A DNA stretch of 64,000 nucleotides, taken from Scilla litardierei (lineage: Eukaryota; Streptophyta; Magnoliopsida; Asparagales; Asparagaceae). Each line of letters starts with the position of its first letter. Positions within the stretch are counted from its first letter, which is position 1. The notes beneath the pieces are model-generated. The model was not told where the DNA came from, did no database searches, and was given only the letters and a program-made list of their open reading frames with translations. Below, piece by piece: positions 46,892 to 59,043 of this stretch. The DNA lies in contig CM061142.1 of NCBI GenBank assembly GCA_030789695.1, positions 155,096,714 to 155,160,713 on the forward strand. The letters are read 5' to 3'. A program made the position numbers and the translations under genes.

Positions 46892-48530
46892 TGTAGGATC
46901 TAAATAAGGCCTAGAGGGGGGGGGGGGGGTGAATAGGCCTTTGACCAAATTATCGCAAGATAAAAATTAAGCCTAGTTTACAGCATGCAGTTTAGGAATC
47001 AGACAATCAAAGCATTCACAGAAGACACAGAATTTAACGTGGTTCGGTCCCCATGACCTACGTCCACCCCAATGAGCAATCACTTATACTGTTTCTTTAA
47101 GAAGTTACAATCTCCCTTAGATTGGTGCCCCAACACCAACCTGTCAGACCAACTCAAGGTCACCAAAGCCAAAAAGAAACATACAAGTATCACTCCCCAA
47201 CCCAACTTGCCCCAACAAGTTTGGTTCCCAGAGTCCCAAATAACGGAAGAAATTATATTACAGAAATGCTGATCAAAACATTAATAACTTCACAAATAAC
47301 AAAGATCAAGAGTTTAGAAAGCTCATTTGTGAAGATCTCTCTGGTTGTCGTCTTTCAGCACATCAGTAGCTTCGCAACGCTTCTTACGGAATGATGATCG
47401 GATATCCGTAGAAGAAGTAGTCGCTGTCCCCATGGAGGTAGTCGGTAAAAGTTTCTCACTCAAAATGATCTCATTTGCTGCACAGGAGGAACTAGCTGCT
47501 CAACTTGCTATCACTGCGTCGGGGATGAAGTCACGGTCGCAGCGCTTCTTACGGAACTCAATTTGGATCTCTAGAACTCCACTTATTGATGAAATGGTGA
47601 AGAGTGTGCATTGGTATTTATAGAAATGAGTTAACAGGTCTGTGTCACTGTTCCAACGAACCCAAACCCGCAAAAAACACGTTTAAAACAGGCTTAACGG
47701 GTCGGGTTTAAAATCCGCTGTCGGCAGCGATCTTGACCGTCGGATCGAGCGGGATTCGACGACAGCACGCCACGTGGACGTCAAAACTCGTGCGTTGACG
47801 CCCGCCTCCGCTGACCCGGACCCGCTATGTCGGCAACCGTCCGATCTTTGAGTGGACGACTAAGATGGCGCCACGTCGATGTGGATTCGACGCAGCTGCG
47901 CCCGCCTTTTGCGACTGGGTCCGATGGGTAGGTGGCCGTTGGATCGAGATCGGGCGGTGGACAAGCGGCCACGTCGCCCCACTTTGAGCGACCGTCAGAT
48001 GCGAAATGAACGGCCAGGATGATGCCACGTCGGCTGATCTGAAGCTGTGATTGAAGCGTATATGTGAACAGTACCGTATGCCGTATTTACTGAGTATTTT
48101 CACTGTATTCTTGCGTATTTGAGCATCAAATAAATCCCAAAAATTCTGAAATATTTCTCAAAAATCTCATAGCTTCATATTGACATGTGAGAATTTTTTC
48201 ACCTCATTTCACCTCTTGTAGAAAAAGTTTCTTCTTTGTATACTCAGTATTTTCTCGTATTTCCCCGTATTTAAACTTCAAACATTCTCCATAAATCCTG
48301 AGAAAAATCTCATGCTATTTATAGCCTATGATTAACTCTAGAATAGAGTTTCATAGCTATACTCCATTGTTTGATCAGCTTGTGTAATTCCAAATGAAGT
48401 TTCAGCTCCGTATATCAACGTACTTGAGCAATCATGACTATAGGGACATGTGACACACTCAACAAACATAATAGAACAGTTCAGTAGGGTTTGTTATAAT
48501 CAAACATAGATTCGGATGCTGTTTCCAACA
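46892..48530 (-). repeat. SIRE 5' LTR
   Basis: 1,639 bp; about 30 substitutions from the 3' LTR by eye, many of them C/T or G/A. It carries a run of 14 G near 46916. Confidence 0.95.
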
Positions 48531-50194
48531 CAAGTCCTTTAGAAATTTGGCGTATGAGGGAATTGTCTCGATGGCTTCAAGGAAGGGGATTTGTAGGCTC
48601 AGATCTTTCACCATGGCAAAGAATTTACCATACTTCTCATCAATCTTGGCTTGGGCAAGCCGTTGTGAAAAAGGCACAACGGGCTTGAACACTCTGAGGT
48701 TCCCTTCCTCATCCTTTTTCTTCTCCTCTCCATGGACTCCCTCCGGAGTAGTTGGCTTTGGCGACGAAGCACCGTCATCATTTAATTTATCAATTGGTCG
48801 TTCCATGACCAACGGTGCTTCCGGTCCTTTGGGGGGCACTCTCGTGGGTATTTGCGTTCCGCTCCTCAAGACGATGGAGGACACGTTCTCATGCTCATGT
48901 GTGAGTGCCAAGGTCCGATTTACCCCCCTCGGGTTCACCTCAGGCTGTGGCGATAATAGGTTCTGCGGCCTCTGAAGGTTCGCCACTTGCAACCCCAGCT
49001 GGGTCACCTGATCAGTGAGGACTCTCTGTTCCATCTCCAGCTTCAGATTTATCTTCTCCTGGTTGGCGATGTATTGAGTCAAAAGGGACTCAACCGAAGA
49101 GGTGGCCCTCTGCTGGCCATATTTCTGCTGGATGGGCTGCTGATTTCTTCGAGCATACTGCTGATACTGTTGTGGAGGTTGTTGCTGCTGAAATTGTTGC
49201 TGCTGAAACTGCTGCTGGGGCCTAGCCGGCTGATATATCTGTTGTTGTTGCTGCTGAGTCGACTGCTGATATGGCGCACGGTAACTAAGGTTGGGATGAT
49301 TCCGGTTGTTAGGAGAGTAGGCCGGATTGGAGTTGGTTCGTGGTGGAAAAGGCGCATTCCCCGTAGGATTGTAAAATAATGCGCTCGCCTGATCCAACGG
49401 TGGTGAGATATCACCACCGTCGAATTCTCCAAAAACTTCGGATTCCACCGCAGCAATCTGTTGTGTACAGGCGCCACCGGTGCCTACCATCAATGCAGAG
49501 ATCTGGGTCGACAGCAAGTCAAACTTGCTTGACAATTTGTCGACATCCTCGACCCTATGGATGCCCCCAGATCTAGGTGTGCCTCTCTCGTCACACCACC
49601 GCTCATTGTTAGATGCCATATTTTCCAGAATCTATCCGGCATCTTCTTCGCTTCTTGACATAAAGGACCCTCCAGCCGCGGCATCCATGGAAGATTTCAA
49701 ATCGTCCCTCAACCCATTATAGAACAGATTTATGATCTGCCACTTGGGGAGCTCATGGTGGGGACATCTTCGTTGCATCTCCTTGTATCTGGTCTAGGCT
49801 TTGTGCAGAGACTCGTGGCTGGCCTGGGAGAAGGAGGAGATCTCACTCCTCAGCTTCATGGTCTTCCCCGGAGGAAAGAACTTCGTCAGGAAAGCATTTG
49901 AGAGCTTCTCCCAGGTGTTGAATGTATTCGGGTCCTTCCCCCTAAGCACAGCTTGTCCTTATCTCACAGAGAGAAGGGGAACAGCTTCAGTCGGATCGCC
50001 TCAGTTGTGACACCGTTTATCCGAAAGATGTCACATTTCTCCAAGAAGGAGTCCAAATGCTCAATGGGGCTCTCCATGGGTGCACCCGAAAATTGATTCT
50101 GCTGGATCCACGTCACCAAAGACGGATTAAGCTCAAAAGTTTGTGCCGTAATAGTTGGAGGAAGGATGGCGGAGGTGGACTCGATGGATGGCAT
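48531..50194 (-). pseudogene. Athila C gag and linker (first half of split gag-pro)
   Basis: The frame from 50194 to 49964 starts gag (FSGAPMESPIEHLDSFLEKCDIFRINGV, IRLKLFPFSL). A frameshift follows, and the next 340 bp read GKDPNTFNTWEKLSNAFLTKFFPPGKT, CPHHELPKWQIINLFYNGL and MDAAAGGSF, with TAG stops at 49794-49796 and 49632-49634. The 386-residue frame 49619-48459 then carries a long Gln/Pro-rich linker (QQQ runs near residues 120-170) and VVPFSQRLAQAK...IPSYAKFLKDL. After 48531 the frame runs into SIRE LTR, so its last ~24 residues are not Athila. There is no zinc knuckle. Confidence 0.9.
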
Positions 50195-50524
50195 CGATTA
50201 CTCCAGCAGGGACTTCTGAGGCGGGGTGTTCTCCCCCATGGTTTCAGGATCCTCTCTTCTTCGCTTCTCGGCGGCCAAACGCCTTAGGGTGGCGTTTATC
50301 TTTGGATCAACGGGGATCAAGTCGTCGAGGCTTCTTGAACTCCTGCGCATGAAAAACAACAAACACCCGTGAAGCAAAAAGTGGGAAAGAAACAGATAAG
50401 ATAAAAAATAAAAATAAAAATAAGAAGATAAAAAGGAAAAAGAAGAATGCGAAAATTATCGTGAGGTAGGGAAGAGAGCTAGACACTAGGGTTCATGAAA
50501 TCCTAAAATAACAAGCATGTTGCC
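50195..50524 (-). other. Athila C 5' leader between primer site and gag
   Basis: No separate gene is supported; purine/AT-rich near 50395-50450. Confidence 0.5.
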
Positions 50525-50542
50525 TCCCCAGCAACGGCGCCA
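50525..50542 (-). other. Athila C primer binding site, tRNA-Asp type
   Basis: TGGCGCCGTTGCTGGGGA on the minus strand, one base different from that of element A and seven bases after the LTR end. Confidence 0.9.
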
Positions 50543-51505
50543 TAAAGCTTGACGTCCCCCGCTTATGCGTGTTTTTGATGTGTGCAATGATATGATTGGG
50601 GGCGTGAGATTTAAATATTTGTAACCACAAGTGTACGGTGTTGTAATGTGGCTTGGGGGTCGAACTCAGGGAGGCGTGGATGTGCTTGTGTTAAAGAGGA
50701 TCAAATTCACCCCATGGGCGAGCTAGCTCGAATCGAATGATGGGTTGTCACGGTAAATGGAATGCAAGGTATAGACGATATAAAGGAAAAACCCGGTACT
50801 TTGGTTTCCACCCTATCGTGTGATTCTCGCCGATACGGCCTACGGTTAGGATAACGATCGGAATTAGGGTCTAATGGTGAGACGTTGGCTCTGAAAGTGG
50901 TACCAGCATCCCATGGGCCTGATATTCCGGTCGGTGCCCAGGATGATACGCCGGACTTCCCGGGTTCGGTCAGTGGGCACTCCCGTGTCCATTAACACTG
51001 ACCGACTCCGGGAGCACTAAGATCGCAACGGTAACTCCCAACGTCTCATCCTGCCACTCCCGCACGCTAGGATTCGACGTCTACGCTAAGGACGTGAGCT
51101 ATGGCTAGGGAGTCAACCGCCAAGTTTATTCCCCCTTGGCCCAACGGTCAAAGGCGGTCTTTTTCCCACCGATGATACTAAAACACCCCGCGTAACCGTT
51201 AGATTCCTAATCCCTATCGATTTCCTAGTCCTATGGACGCATCGGGAAGAACCCACGAAGGGGTTTCCACCAAAATCCCAGATTAGGGAACTACTCACAC
51301 ATATTTAGTAAAAAGCGATCTAAATAGAAATCGACCGTAAAACTCATGATCAGGCGATTGAAAAGCAGTAAGAACAATGCTAATAACACTATATTAAAGT
51401 TTGACAAAGATCGGAAAACTTACAAATATCTGAAAAATTACAGCCGTCAAGAAAGAGAAAAAACAGTAAAAATTAACAACTCTGTTTCTGGAAAACCTAG
51501 GGGTC

Positions 51506-51515
51506 CTATATATAG
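51506..51515 (-). promoter_or_regulatory. TATA box, Athila C LTR
   Basis: CTATATATAGG on the minus strand, about 15 bp beyond the palindrome array. Confidence 0.6.
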
Positions 51516-51528
51516 AATACGAAATCAC

Positions 51529-51900
51529 CAGATCGGGTGAAAAGTCACCCGATCGGGTGACCTACTTCGTTTCTTCGACAGCGCAGAATAGGATTCCATC
51601 CGGTCACCACGGCACGGTTGGTTGAAGGTTGAAGTTGATCGGTTGGATCTTCGTGCCGTCGGGTGAACCGGTCGGTTGATCTCTCCGTGTTGTGGCTTTG
51701 GAGAATCGGCTACAGATGAACCGATCGGGTGAAAGTCATCCGATCGGTTGGCATTCAGCATCAGAATTCCAGAGAGTTGGGGCGTTTGAACCGGTCACTG
51801 AACCGACTGTGTGACTTCTTGGCCGCTCCAACTTGTGTCTGGGTGGTGCACGCGTGCATCACCCGATCGGTTGGAAGTGACCAACCAGTCAGGTGAGGGG
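51529..51900. repeat. palindrome array, Athila C LTR
   Basis: About nine copies of CACCCGATCGGGTG, AACCGATCGGTT or variants, with doublets at 51531-51564 and 51718-51752. Confidence 0.88.
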
Positions 51901-52812
51901 CTGAAAGATGCGATCTTCGTCATTTGACCCCCTGGATCACGCGTGACTCCTCCCGTTGCTCTGGGGACTCATGATATCGTCGTTTTATGTCCCATATGCC
52001 AGAAAACTCCTGCAAAATACGAAAAACACGGAAAAGTGAAAGAAAAAAAGAAAACACGAGAAAACGAATATAAAACAGCGGTAAATAACGGAAAAACACG
52101 GAAGAAAACGTGCGCAAATATATGAAATATAAACTCGCGTCACCCTCCGATGTCGATTTTCAGGCGAGACTCGCCTCTGCATCAGCGAGCGCCACAAACT
52201 ATCGCCTCATCGACAGGCCGACCTAGGACAGCTACACCAAGTAAAAACTACAGATCAAGACCGTCCACCAAAAATGATGCGAGGAGCTGCGAGTAAGCTT
52301 ACATGCTGGCTGACAAGCACTACAAAGGCTACGACTCTATCGCCCTTCACTCCATCCAGCATGGATCGTTTTTGGGGCAAGCAAGAGTTCTCAGCCAACC
52401 AGTCCATGACCCCGTAGTCTATGAAGACAGACTCCTATCCCACAGGGAACCAAGAGCCGAGCAATCCATCGCCCGACTATGGAAGGTTGGCCTCGGTCGA
52501 TCGGAAGATGCCCAAAGACCTCTCGTAGTCTACAGGGAGCGAGCCTGGGTAGTCCAAGGAATGACCGCCCCAGGGCCACTTGTCCTCGACCTGCTGGGAA
52601 CACATGTGGGACGCATGGACCTTGGGAGCCTTGGCCCCCTCACCAGAGGCTGGGACCTAAGCCTTCTTCCCCTTGGCTCTCCCTCGCCCCGGTGACGAGC
52701 GATCCCTCGCCCTCTTTGCGGCCTCCCTAGATGGACCCTTGCTAGCCTATGAAGCCCAAACTCGGTATTTCGGCCAAACCTCCAAGACGTGATCCCCCTC
52801 CTTGGGCTGGGC

Positions 52813-53732
52813 TCAAGAAGGGCGACCGACAGAGCGCGTGGGGAAGAACCAGGGGCAAACCCACCTAGCAACATGGGGGTAAGAGAGCAAGTAAGAAACG
52901 GTGAAAAATACGAACCAGATAAGTGGAGACTCACTGAGGGACCACACGCTCTTCCTCAGAACATTATCTTGGAAGAGGAACTTGATGTGTCGCTCAACAT
53001 GGGGGACCATAGATAGCTTGCTAACCGCCTCGAGCTTCGCATCGGTAAGACTCTCCAGCATGAGGGTCAAGGAGCATGGGCTACCCCAACACACTGGAAA
53101 GTTTTCCTCCTCGAGGAGGGTCACAAATACATATTCCTCCTTCCCATGCTTCAAGGAGGATGACAGTCCGACGCCAAATTCCTCCCCCTCCGAGCGGTGA
53201 TGTAAACCCAAACGCCCAACTTATGATGGCTCAGACAATAGAAATGGTTGAAAAGGGGGAGAGTCGGCTCCACCCCATGAAGTGAGCACAGCACAAGGAA
53301 CCCCACTAAAGACCCAACGGAGTTGGGGCTAAACTGGCACAGGGCGAGCCCAAAGGCCCTCAAGAACACGGCCACGAAGGGATGAAGGGGGAACCGAATC
53401 CCGAACGCAAAATTCTTCAAGTACACCCCGACCTCACAATCGTTGGGGAATCAAATCCTCTCGTTCATCTGGGGGGGCCCTGACACGATGAGGGGGAAGA
53501 AGGTACCTAGCCTGGAGCGGCCCAGCAGAGGTGGCGCTAACCACCGATGACCGCTCAATCACCGCCGAAGGCACGCCAGAAGGGTCGCCCCGGCCATATG
53601 GATCTCGTGGCCTGCATCAGGATGAGTGAAGGCCATGGTGGCAGAGCCCACCAAAGATCCCCCTATGCCGCCAACGGCGGCCGCCGACTAGCTTGCCCCT
53701 AAGGCGGAGGAAGAGGACGACGACAAAGACAT
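52813..53732 (-). pseudogene. Tat-like gag, 'putative gypsy type transposon' domain
   Basis: The start at 53732 gives a Ser-rich N terminus (MSLSSSSSSALGAS) with an early TAG. The frame 53426-53151 reads FAFGIRFPLHPFVAVFLRAFGLA, LVGFLVLCSLHGVEPTL and GVWVYITARRG. The frame 53211-52813 continues with EEYVFVTLLEEENFPVCWG, SLTDAKLEAVSKL and VERHIKFLFQDNVL. This succession is that of PF04195 (Transposase_28), which is found in gag-like proteins of Tat/Ogre-related gypsy elements despite its name. At least two frameshifts and one stop are present. Confidence 0.7.
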
Positions 53733-53739
53733 GGCATAG

Positions 53740-54870
53740 CACTGCAAAAATAGTTGGTGAATGAGAAAGCAAGAGAAGAGAGAATAGTGTTGGAAGGGCA
53801 GGACCTTCACTCAAAAGGTAACCACCACCTTATATGGCCTACTCTGAAACCCCTTGCATCATCATCGATTGTTCGTGAGCACACACGCGTTAGCATCCTA
53901 GAAGAGGCTACTCATCAAGTCCCGCACCAGAAAGTCGGGAAGATCACTAGCATCTAGTGCCATGATGACTTTCATTCAATGTGTTGCCTCGACTAACGCG
54001 CCTGTCAAATCCAAGTGTATCACATCCCTCAGACCGAATCGCCTAAACCGAACGGCCCGAGCAATGGGGGCAATTGATATGACCCACGAATGGGCCGAAG
54101 AAAGATGGGCCGGCCCCATGACCAAGAAGTTGAACTGGGACCAAGCCCAAATGGCCCCATGAGCAGGACCGGGGCATCACGGCCCAGTACCACCACCCAG
54201 TCCACCATTGGCCTTCCTCACTTCGAGGAAACCGCTCCCCAGATCACATCTACCTTGATCACCACTGAAGGGACGATCAATGCGGGCAGGCACGAAGGGC
54301 GAGATGGCAGGACGCCATAAAGACGTTGACATGCAGACTCCTACAAGAGGGCGAAAAGACAAAATGCCAAGGGATCGAATCCTGAATACTTAGATCTCAG
54401 GTACTCCACCTCTCAAGACCTTTTCTTCCACCTTATATTTCTCCTCCATAGCTCGGTCCGAGGACTTGTGTATTGGTCTCTCCGTGAACCGTACCCGATC
54501 CCACCAAGCATCCTTCAGACAAGTGCTGACTTAGGAAACGAATGGGACTTGGTCGAAACCAAGGTCTGACCCTCCTGATGAGATCTCTCGTCTGTGCAAA
54601 TCCAATGAGCTGCCAACCAGCCGAAGCCACCCTTCGGCGCTCCATCGCTCGGGTCCGAACGCTCCCAAGCCCCAGGCCCGACCGACCGATCGCCCCAGAA
54701 AGCTGTCGTTCTGTCGAAGCTACCCTTTGGCATATCGACGCATGGATCTGCATGTTTCTACCCCCAACAAATGCTCAGACAATCGACCGCGGAGGCCACA
54801 CGTGACCCCACGTGACCACGACGACCCTAAGACCTTCAACCTATCAACAATGCTAAGAAAACACACCGAA
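53740..54870 (-). repeat. probable LTR/5' region of Tat-like element
   Basis: Immediately upstream of gag on the minus strand, with a TATA-like ATATAAGG at about 53827-53834 and a pyrimidine-rich stretch ending TTTTGCAG at about 53745. Boundaries are not defined; no second copy lies in the window. Confidence 0.4.
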
Positions 54871-57670
54871 ACAAGATAATTTTTAGAAAAAGGTTCTTTG
54901 TTTTAATTTGTTGCAACTTGAATTTTTTAAATACCTTATACGTGATTAGGATATCACCCTAAAATTCATTATAGTTGATAAGGACCTTAATAAAAGTTAA
55001 TAAATAATCCTAATATTTTTTGAATTTTAGGATTCAATTAGTTGATAGGGTTAACTAGTTTAATAAAGCCATATTAAGTCGATGTTACACATATAAATAA
55101 TTAGTATCCTTTAAGGATCATGAACCGGTGTCTAGCATTTTTGTGACTAGTGTTGTGGATCATCTCAGCTCGACTGGGGATAGTGATCCTGGCTAGCCAA
55201 ATCCCTTAGCCGTGTTCTGCTGGACCACAAGGATGCAAATTGAAACCATCGATTACGTCTAATCTAATACGTCAAAAATATTATTCAAGATTAGCTGTAG
55301 CCCTCCTTGTTTTAGAGGTTGGCAACTATAAGTTCCGTGTTGTAGTTGTTGAACACACTCAAGCGATGGCATGGATACCTTATGGAAACCAACTTCTTAA
55401 TACATGTGATGTAGTCTAGACTTAACCCAAACCGTCGCGTGGTGCATACACCGAGCACCGGCGTAAGTTAGACTAGACACGAAAACAAGGGTTCGACTAG
55501 ACTAGTCGTTGTAATTTGGATGAGCACACTCATGATCGTAAGTGTCTAGGGATAAAAAATGATAAGGGAATCACATATGATGTGATTGATGAAGAGTCAT
55601 CTACTAATCATAGAGTTAAGCAATTTTTTGAGCACGCTCAAGGTTGTGAAGTCAAGGTGGTTGGGTCCCTTTCTAACTAATTTTAATTTAATTATTAAAA
55701 TCATTCATTGTTATGGCTTAAAATGATCGCTAAAATAGTGGGAGGATATAGTTAGATAAAAATCATTCTATCTATAAAATTGAACCTATGCTAAACTAAG
55801 GTATTTACATGTTTACCGGATGGAATCCAAATCATAATATCCTAAGAGTATATGCTAAATGGTCAAGAAGATTGATTGAGGAATATAAACACAAATTCTA
55901 TTTGATAGACTAAACTATGTTCTCACCGATATTAAAGTGTCCTTCTTAACACTTGTTTTAAGGACAATGACTTCGTTGAATCCCTATACCCAATACAATT
56001 CAATCTGCAAGAAGTGGAACTTCATGCAAACTGTTAGGCTAGAAGATGAGTGCATGAGCTGTGCAAGATTATGTATCCCAATCGGATCTTGAGACGAGCA
56101 GCTTGTTGAGCACACTCAAGGTTGTAAAGCTCAAGTGTTTGGATACATGAAATGCTTGCACAACTAAAATTTGTGTTGGGATGCATAATGTCTAAATGTG
56201 ATTTAGAAATAAGAAGGCACTAAGAAAAATTCAATGCGAAAGAAAGTTTTATCTATCATAAGAAAAGGCAAAAGTAGAAGGACCTGAAACTGTGACATAT
56301 TTGATGTCACAGTTTCAGGATAATTGTATAGAAAAGGAATAGATTGTCCTACGTGTTGGAAAAGGAGAAAGTGTTGTTTCTTAGACCATAGAGGACGTCC
56401 AACACATTTTGGCGAATGTCGTCTCCTTGCTTCTGAAGCATTGTTTCCGTGTGAGTAATTTGTATAACGATATTGTATTAGGTGTTAATACATGAATGCG
56501 CAAGTTATAGAAAAATTATCTATGGAAAAATAGACTAGGCCTTAACGAAGAGAACAGACTTGACAAGTCACATAAAGAGAGGGATCTTGACCTCTCGTAT
56601 AATGAGTTAAAAGACACTTATGAGTCTTTTCTCAAAGGTATGATGAAAAAAAACTCCTTTCATAAGACAGTGTGAGAATGAGTTGGAGAACTTGTGGTCT
56701 CGTACTTACGGATTTTTCTGGTCCCAAGTCTAAATTAGCATAGATATGTTATGCTTATTTTATTACGATATGTGTTCTTGATGAATCACAAGTCTGGTAA
56801 AATAGATAACACAATGATAGAAGTATTTGAACTACTTCGATCAAATTGAAGAGAAGAATAGTTAGCTATGTAATTCTTGTGTAATTAAAAGAAAATGAGA
56901 TTTTCTCTCAATTCTCTCAACACATCGGTGTGTTGGAGAGCATGAATCACACTCTGTTAGACATTGCGATACATGGCAAGTGACTCTGAGTTACAATCCT
57001 CCTTCTGGGATAAGCCCTAGATAATAATGCCTAAGTTCTTGATAAGGTCTATGAGGACCTTATCAATATGATATTCCTCAAATTAATCGTTAGGAAGTCA
57101 CATGATTACTCGAGCCTCGTGAGACAAAATAGTCGAGTAAACAATCATAGTTGATGATGGCATAGACAACTTCCAAGATGCCATTCGGAGTAGTGACTCT
57201 AAGAAATGGGTTGATGCAATTTGAAAAAGGTCATTGCACGTAAATAAGGTATGGACCTTAGAAGACGTGCACAAGGAAAGTGTTCCTTTGGGCGGCAATC
57301 TTCAAGACAGAAAATTAGTGCAGATGAAAAATGGTGAAGTACAAGTTATGCTGGTTGAGAATAGTTGTCATCAGAACTCTTATAAATGGATTGTGATGAA
57401 ACTTTCTCGCCAGCAGTTGTGTACAGATCTATTCGGATTAGATTCGATGTAAATGCTCAAGATGACCATGAAAACTGTAGTATACATGTATAGTTTGTTT
57501 TCTAAATATGATTTAGAAGAACGAACTTAAATGAATCATCTAGAGAGTTTTCAAGGTCAGTGGGAGTGAATAAAAGGCCTACGAGGCATCAAGGATCTGG
57601 AACAAATGTTTTTACAAAGTGGTCAAAGAGTTTAACACTTTATCAGAAATGATTATGAACCGTGTGATTC
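54871..57670 (+). mobile_element. second copy of the degenerate copia interior, no LTRs
   Basis: Co-linear with 4090-6961 and then 33640-33720: same leader with the TTGAGCACACTCAA motif (55345, 55520, 55627, 56106), the gag-pre-integrase remnant (56480-56660), and the reverse transcriptase start (57170-57420) that continues past the point where the first copy is broken. Every frame is interrupted. Both ends are abrupt. Confidence 0.75.
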
Positions 57671-58095
57671 ATGGTAAATATTACATATTTAGCCCCCCAT
57701 TTAGCCCCATTTTGTGCACATATGGTACTTATTTGGCCTCTAATATGCTCATATTTTGAATACCCTTAACTATTAGAGCAAACTCTCATTTTGTGCACAA
57801 AATAGCAATAAACTGAGTATTTCTGCTTTTATTTTATTTTTTTCATGAGAAGATCTCAATCTCACGATTCCAACGACTATTTATTTGTATTTTTCTGAGA
57901 TCTGTGCTAATTACTATGAATGTTTGAATGCAGAATACCAATTAAATGGAGAAATACGGGGGAAATACGGCCGAAATAAACACGTACATGTATGCATCTC
58001 ATCGGGCGGGCCACGTGGCTGAATCTGGACCACCCGTCATCTCTGACATCCCCTAGTTTGTCACAATATGTAAAGTCAGACAGGGATACCAGGAT
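57671..58095. other. unassigned, possibly LTR-derived
   Basis: AT-rich, with the TTTAGCCCC...TTTTGTGCAC pattern repeated (57693-57722 and 57790-57802). No gene. It may be a piece of an LTR of another family. Confidence 0.3.
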
Positions 58096-58980
58096 TAAAA
58101 TTTGTAACCGCAAGCACACGGTGTTGTAATGTGGCTTGGGGGTCAAACACAAGGAGGCGTGTGAGGTGCTTGTTATCAAACATGAACCGGATCACCCTGT
58201 GGGTGAGCTAGCCCTATCGCTTGGTGGGCTGTCATGATATGAAACTACAGAAAGGTATAAGATATAAAAAGTAACCCAGGACTTTGGTTTCCACCCTATT
58301 ATGAGTTCTCTCTATTACGATCGACACATAGGAATACGATCAGATTCTAGGGTTTAGTGGTGAGACGTTGCCTCTAATAGCGATACCTAGCGTCCCATGG
58401 GACCGATATTTCGGTCGATGCCAGGATGAAGCGCTAGGTCTACCTGGGTTCGGATGGTGAGCATTCCCATGTCCAACACCGACCGACTCTAGGAGCACTA
58501 AGCTCGCTACGATTGCTCCCGACATTTCATCCTACCGTTCCCACGCGCTAAGAATCAATGCTACGCTAGAGGTGTGAACTGTGGCTAGAGGATCAAACTC
58601 CCGTTTTATTTCCCCTTGGCCCGACGGTCAAAGGCGGTCTTTCTCCCTCCGGTGACAATAAAACACCCCACGTAACCGTCTAAATCCCTATATCCTATCG
58701 AAACCCTAATCCTATGGTCGTTCTAGGGAGAACCCACAAGGGGCTTCCACCAATGTCCCAGATTAGGAAACTACTCACTAAACATTGCAAATGATTCAAT
58801 GCAACAAATTTCGGCCATCAAAATTATAATCAGGCAATAATTAGAGAAGCAAACAATAGTATTAACGCAATATTAAAGTATCAAAGCGATCGGAGAACTT
58901 ACAAAACAAAATAAATTAGTAGCAGCCAAAATCCCAAAAAACTGTTAAAACTAGGGATTCTCGTTTCTGGGAAACCTAGG

Positions 58981-58992
58981 GGTTTATATACA
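58981..58992 (-). promoter_or_regulatory. TATA box, C2 LTR
   Basis: GTATATAAACC on the minus strand, about 50 bp beyond the palindrome array. Confidence 0.55.
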
Positions 58993-59043
58993 CTTTGGTA
59001 TGATGCCAAGGAATATTCCCACAAGAAGACAAAAATTAAGCAT

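Larger units (their letters stand above)
39221..48530 (-). mobile_element. SIRE-type Ty1/copia element, full length
   Basis: 5' LTR 46892-48530, interior 40852-46891, 3' LTR 39221-40851. The target duplication CAAGT lies at 39216-39220 and 48531-48535. The ends are TGTTGG...CCTACA on the minus strand. A Met primer site and a polypurine tract are present. The LTRs differ at about 30 places by eye (near 2%), the lowest divergence of any LTR pair in the window. Pol order is protease-integrase-RT-RNase H. No env-like frame is seen in the 1.1 kb between pol and the 3' LTR. Confidence 0.95.
37391..52142 (-). mobile_element. Athila-type element 'C', 3' truncated, with SIRE insertion
   Basis: Read from the right: 5' LTR 52142-50550, tRNA-Asp-like primer site, gag, protease, end-of-pol remnant, palindrome array, TATA box and a C-rich leader, after which the sequence ends near 37391. 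No 3' LTR is present. A 9.3-kb SIRE copia separates 48531 from 39220. The layout copies element A, including the missing reverse transcriptase and integrase. The right flank (52143 on) is a Tat-like element. Confidence 0.85.
50550..52142 (-). repeat. Athila C 5' LTR
   Basis: TGACGCGAG...GGGACGTCA, 1,593 bp. It holds a palindrome array (51529-51900) and a TATA box (51506-51515). Aligns with 58096-59610. Confidence 0.9.
52143..54870 (-). mobile_element. Tat-like Ty3/gypsy element fragment
   Basis: Recognised by the PF04195-type gag (next entry) with a promoter-like region upstream of it. No reverse transcriptase or integrase is present. The left end is cut by element C; the right end meets the second copia copy at about 54870. 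Confidence 0.6.

Noticed and set aside
52303..52695. 130-residue plus-strand frame
   Set aside because: Antisense to the decayed Tat-like gag region; GC-rich, no recognisable domain.
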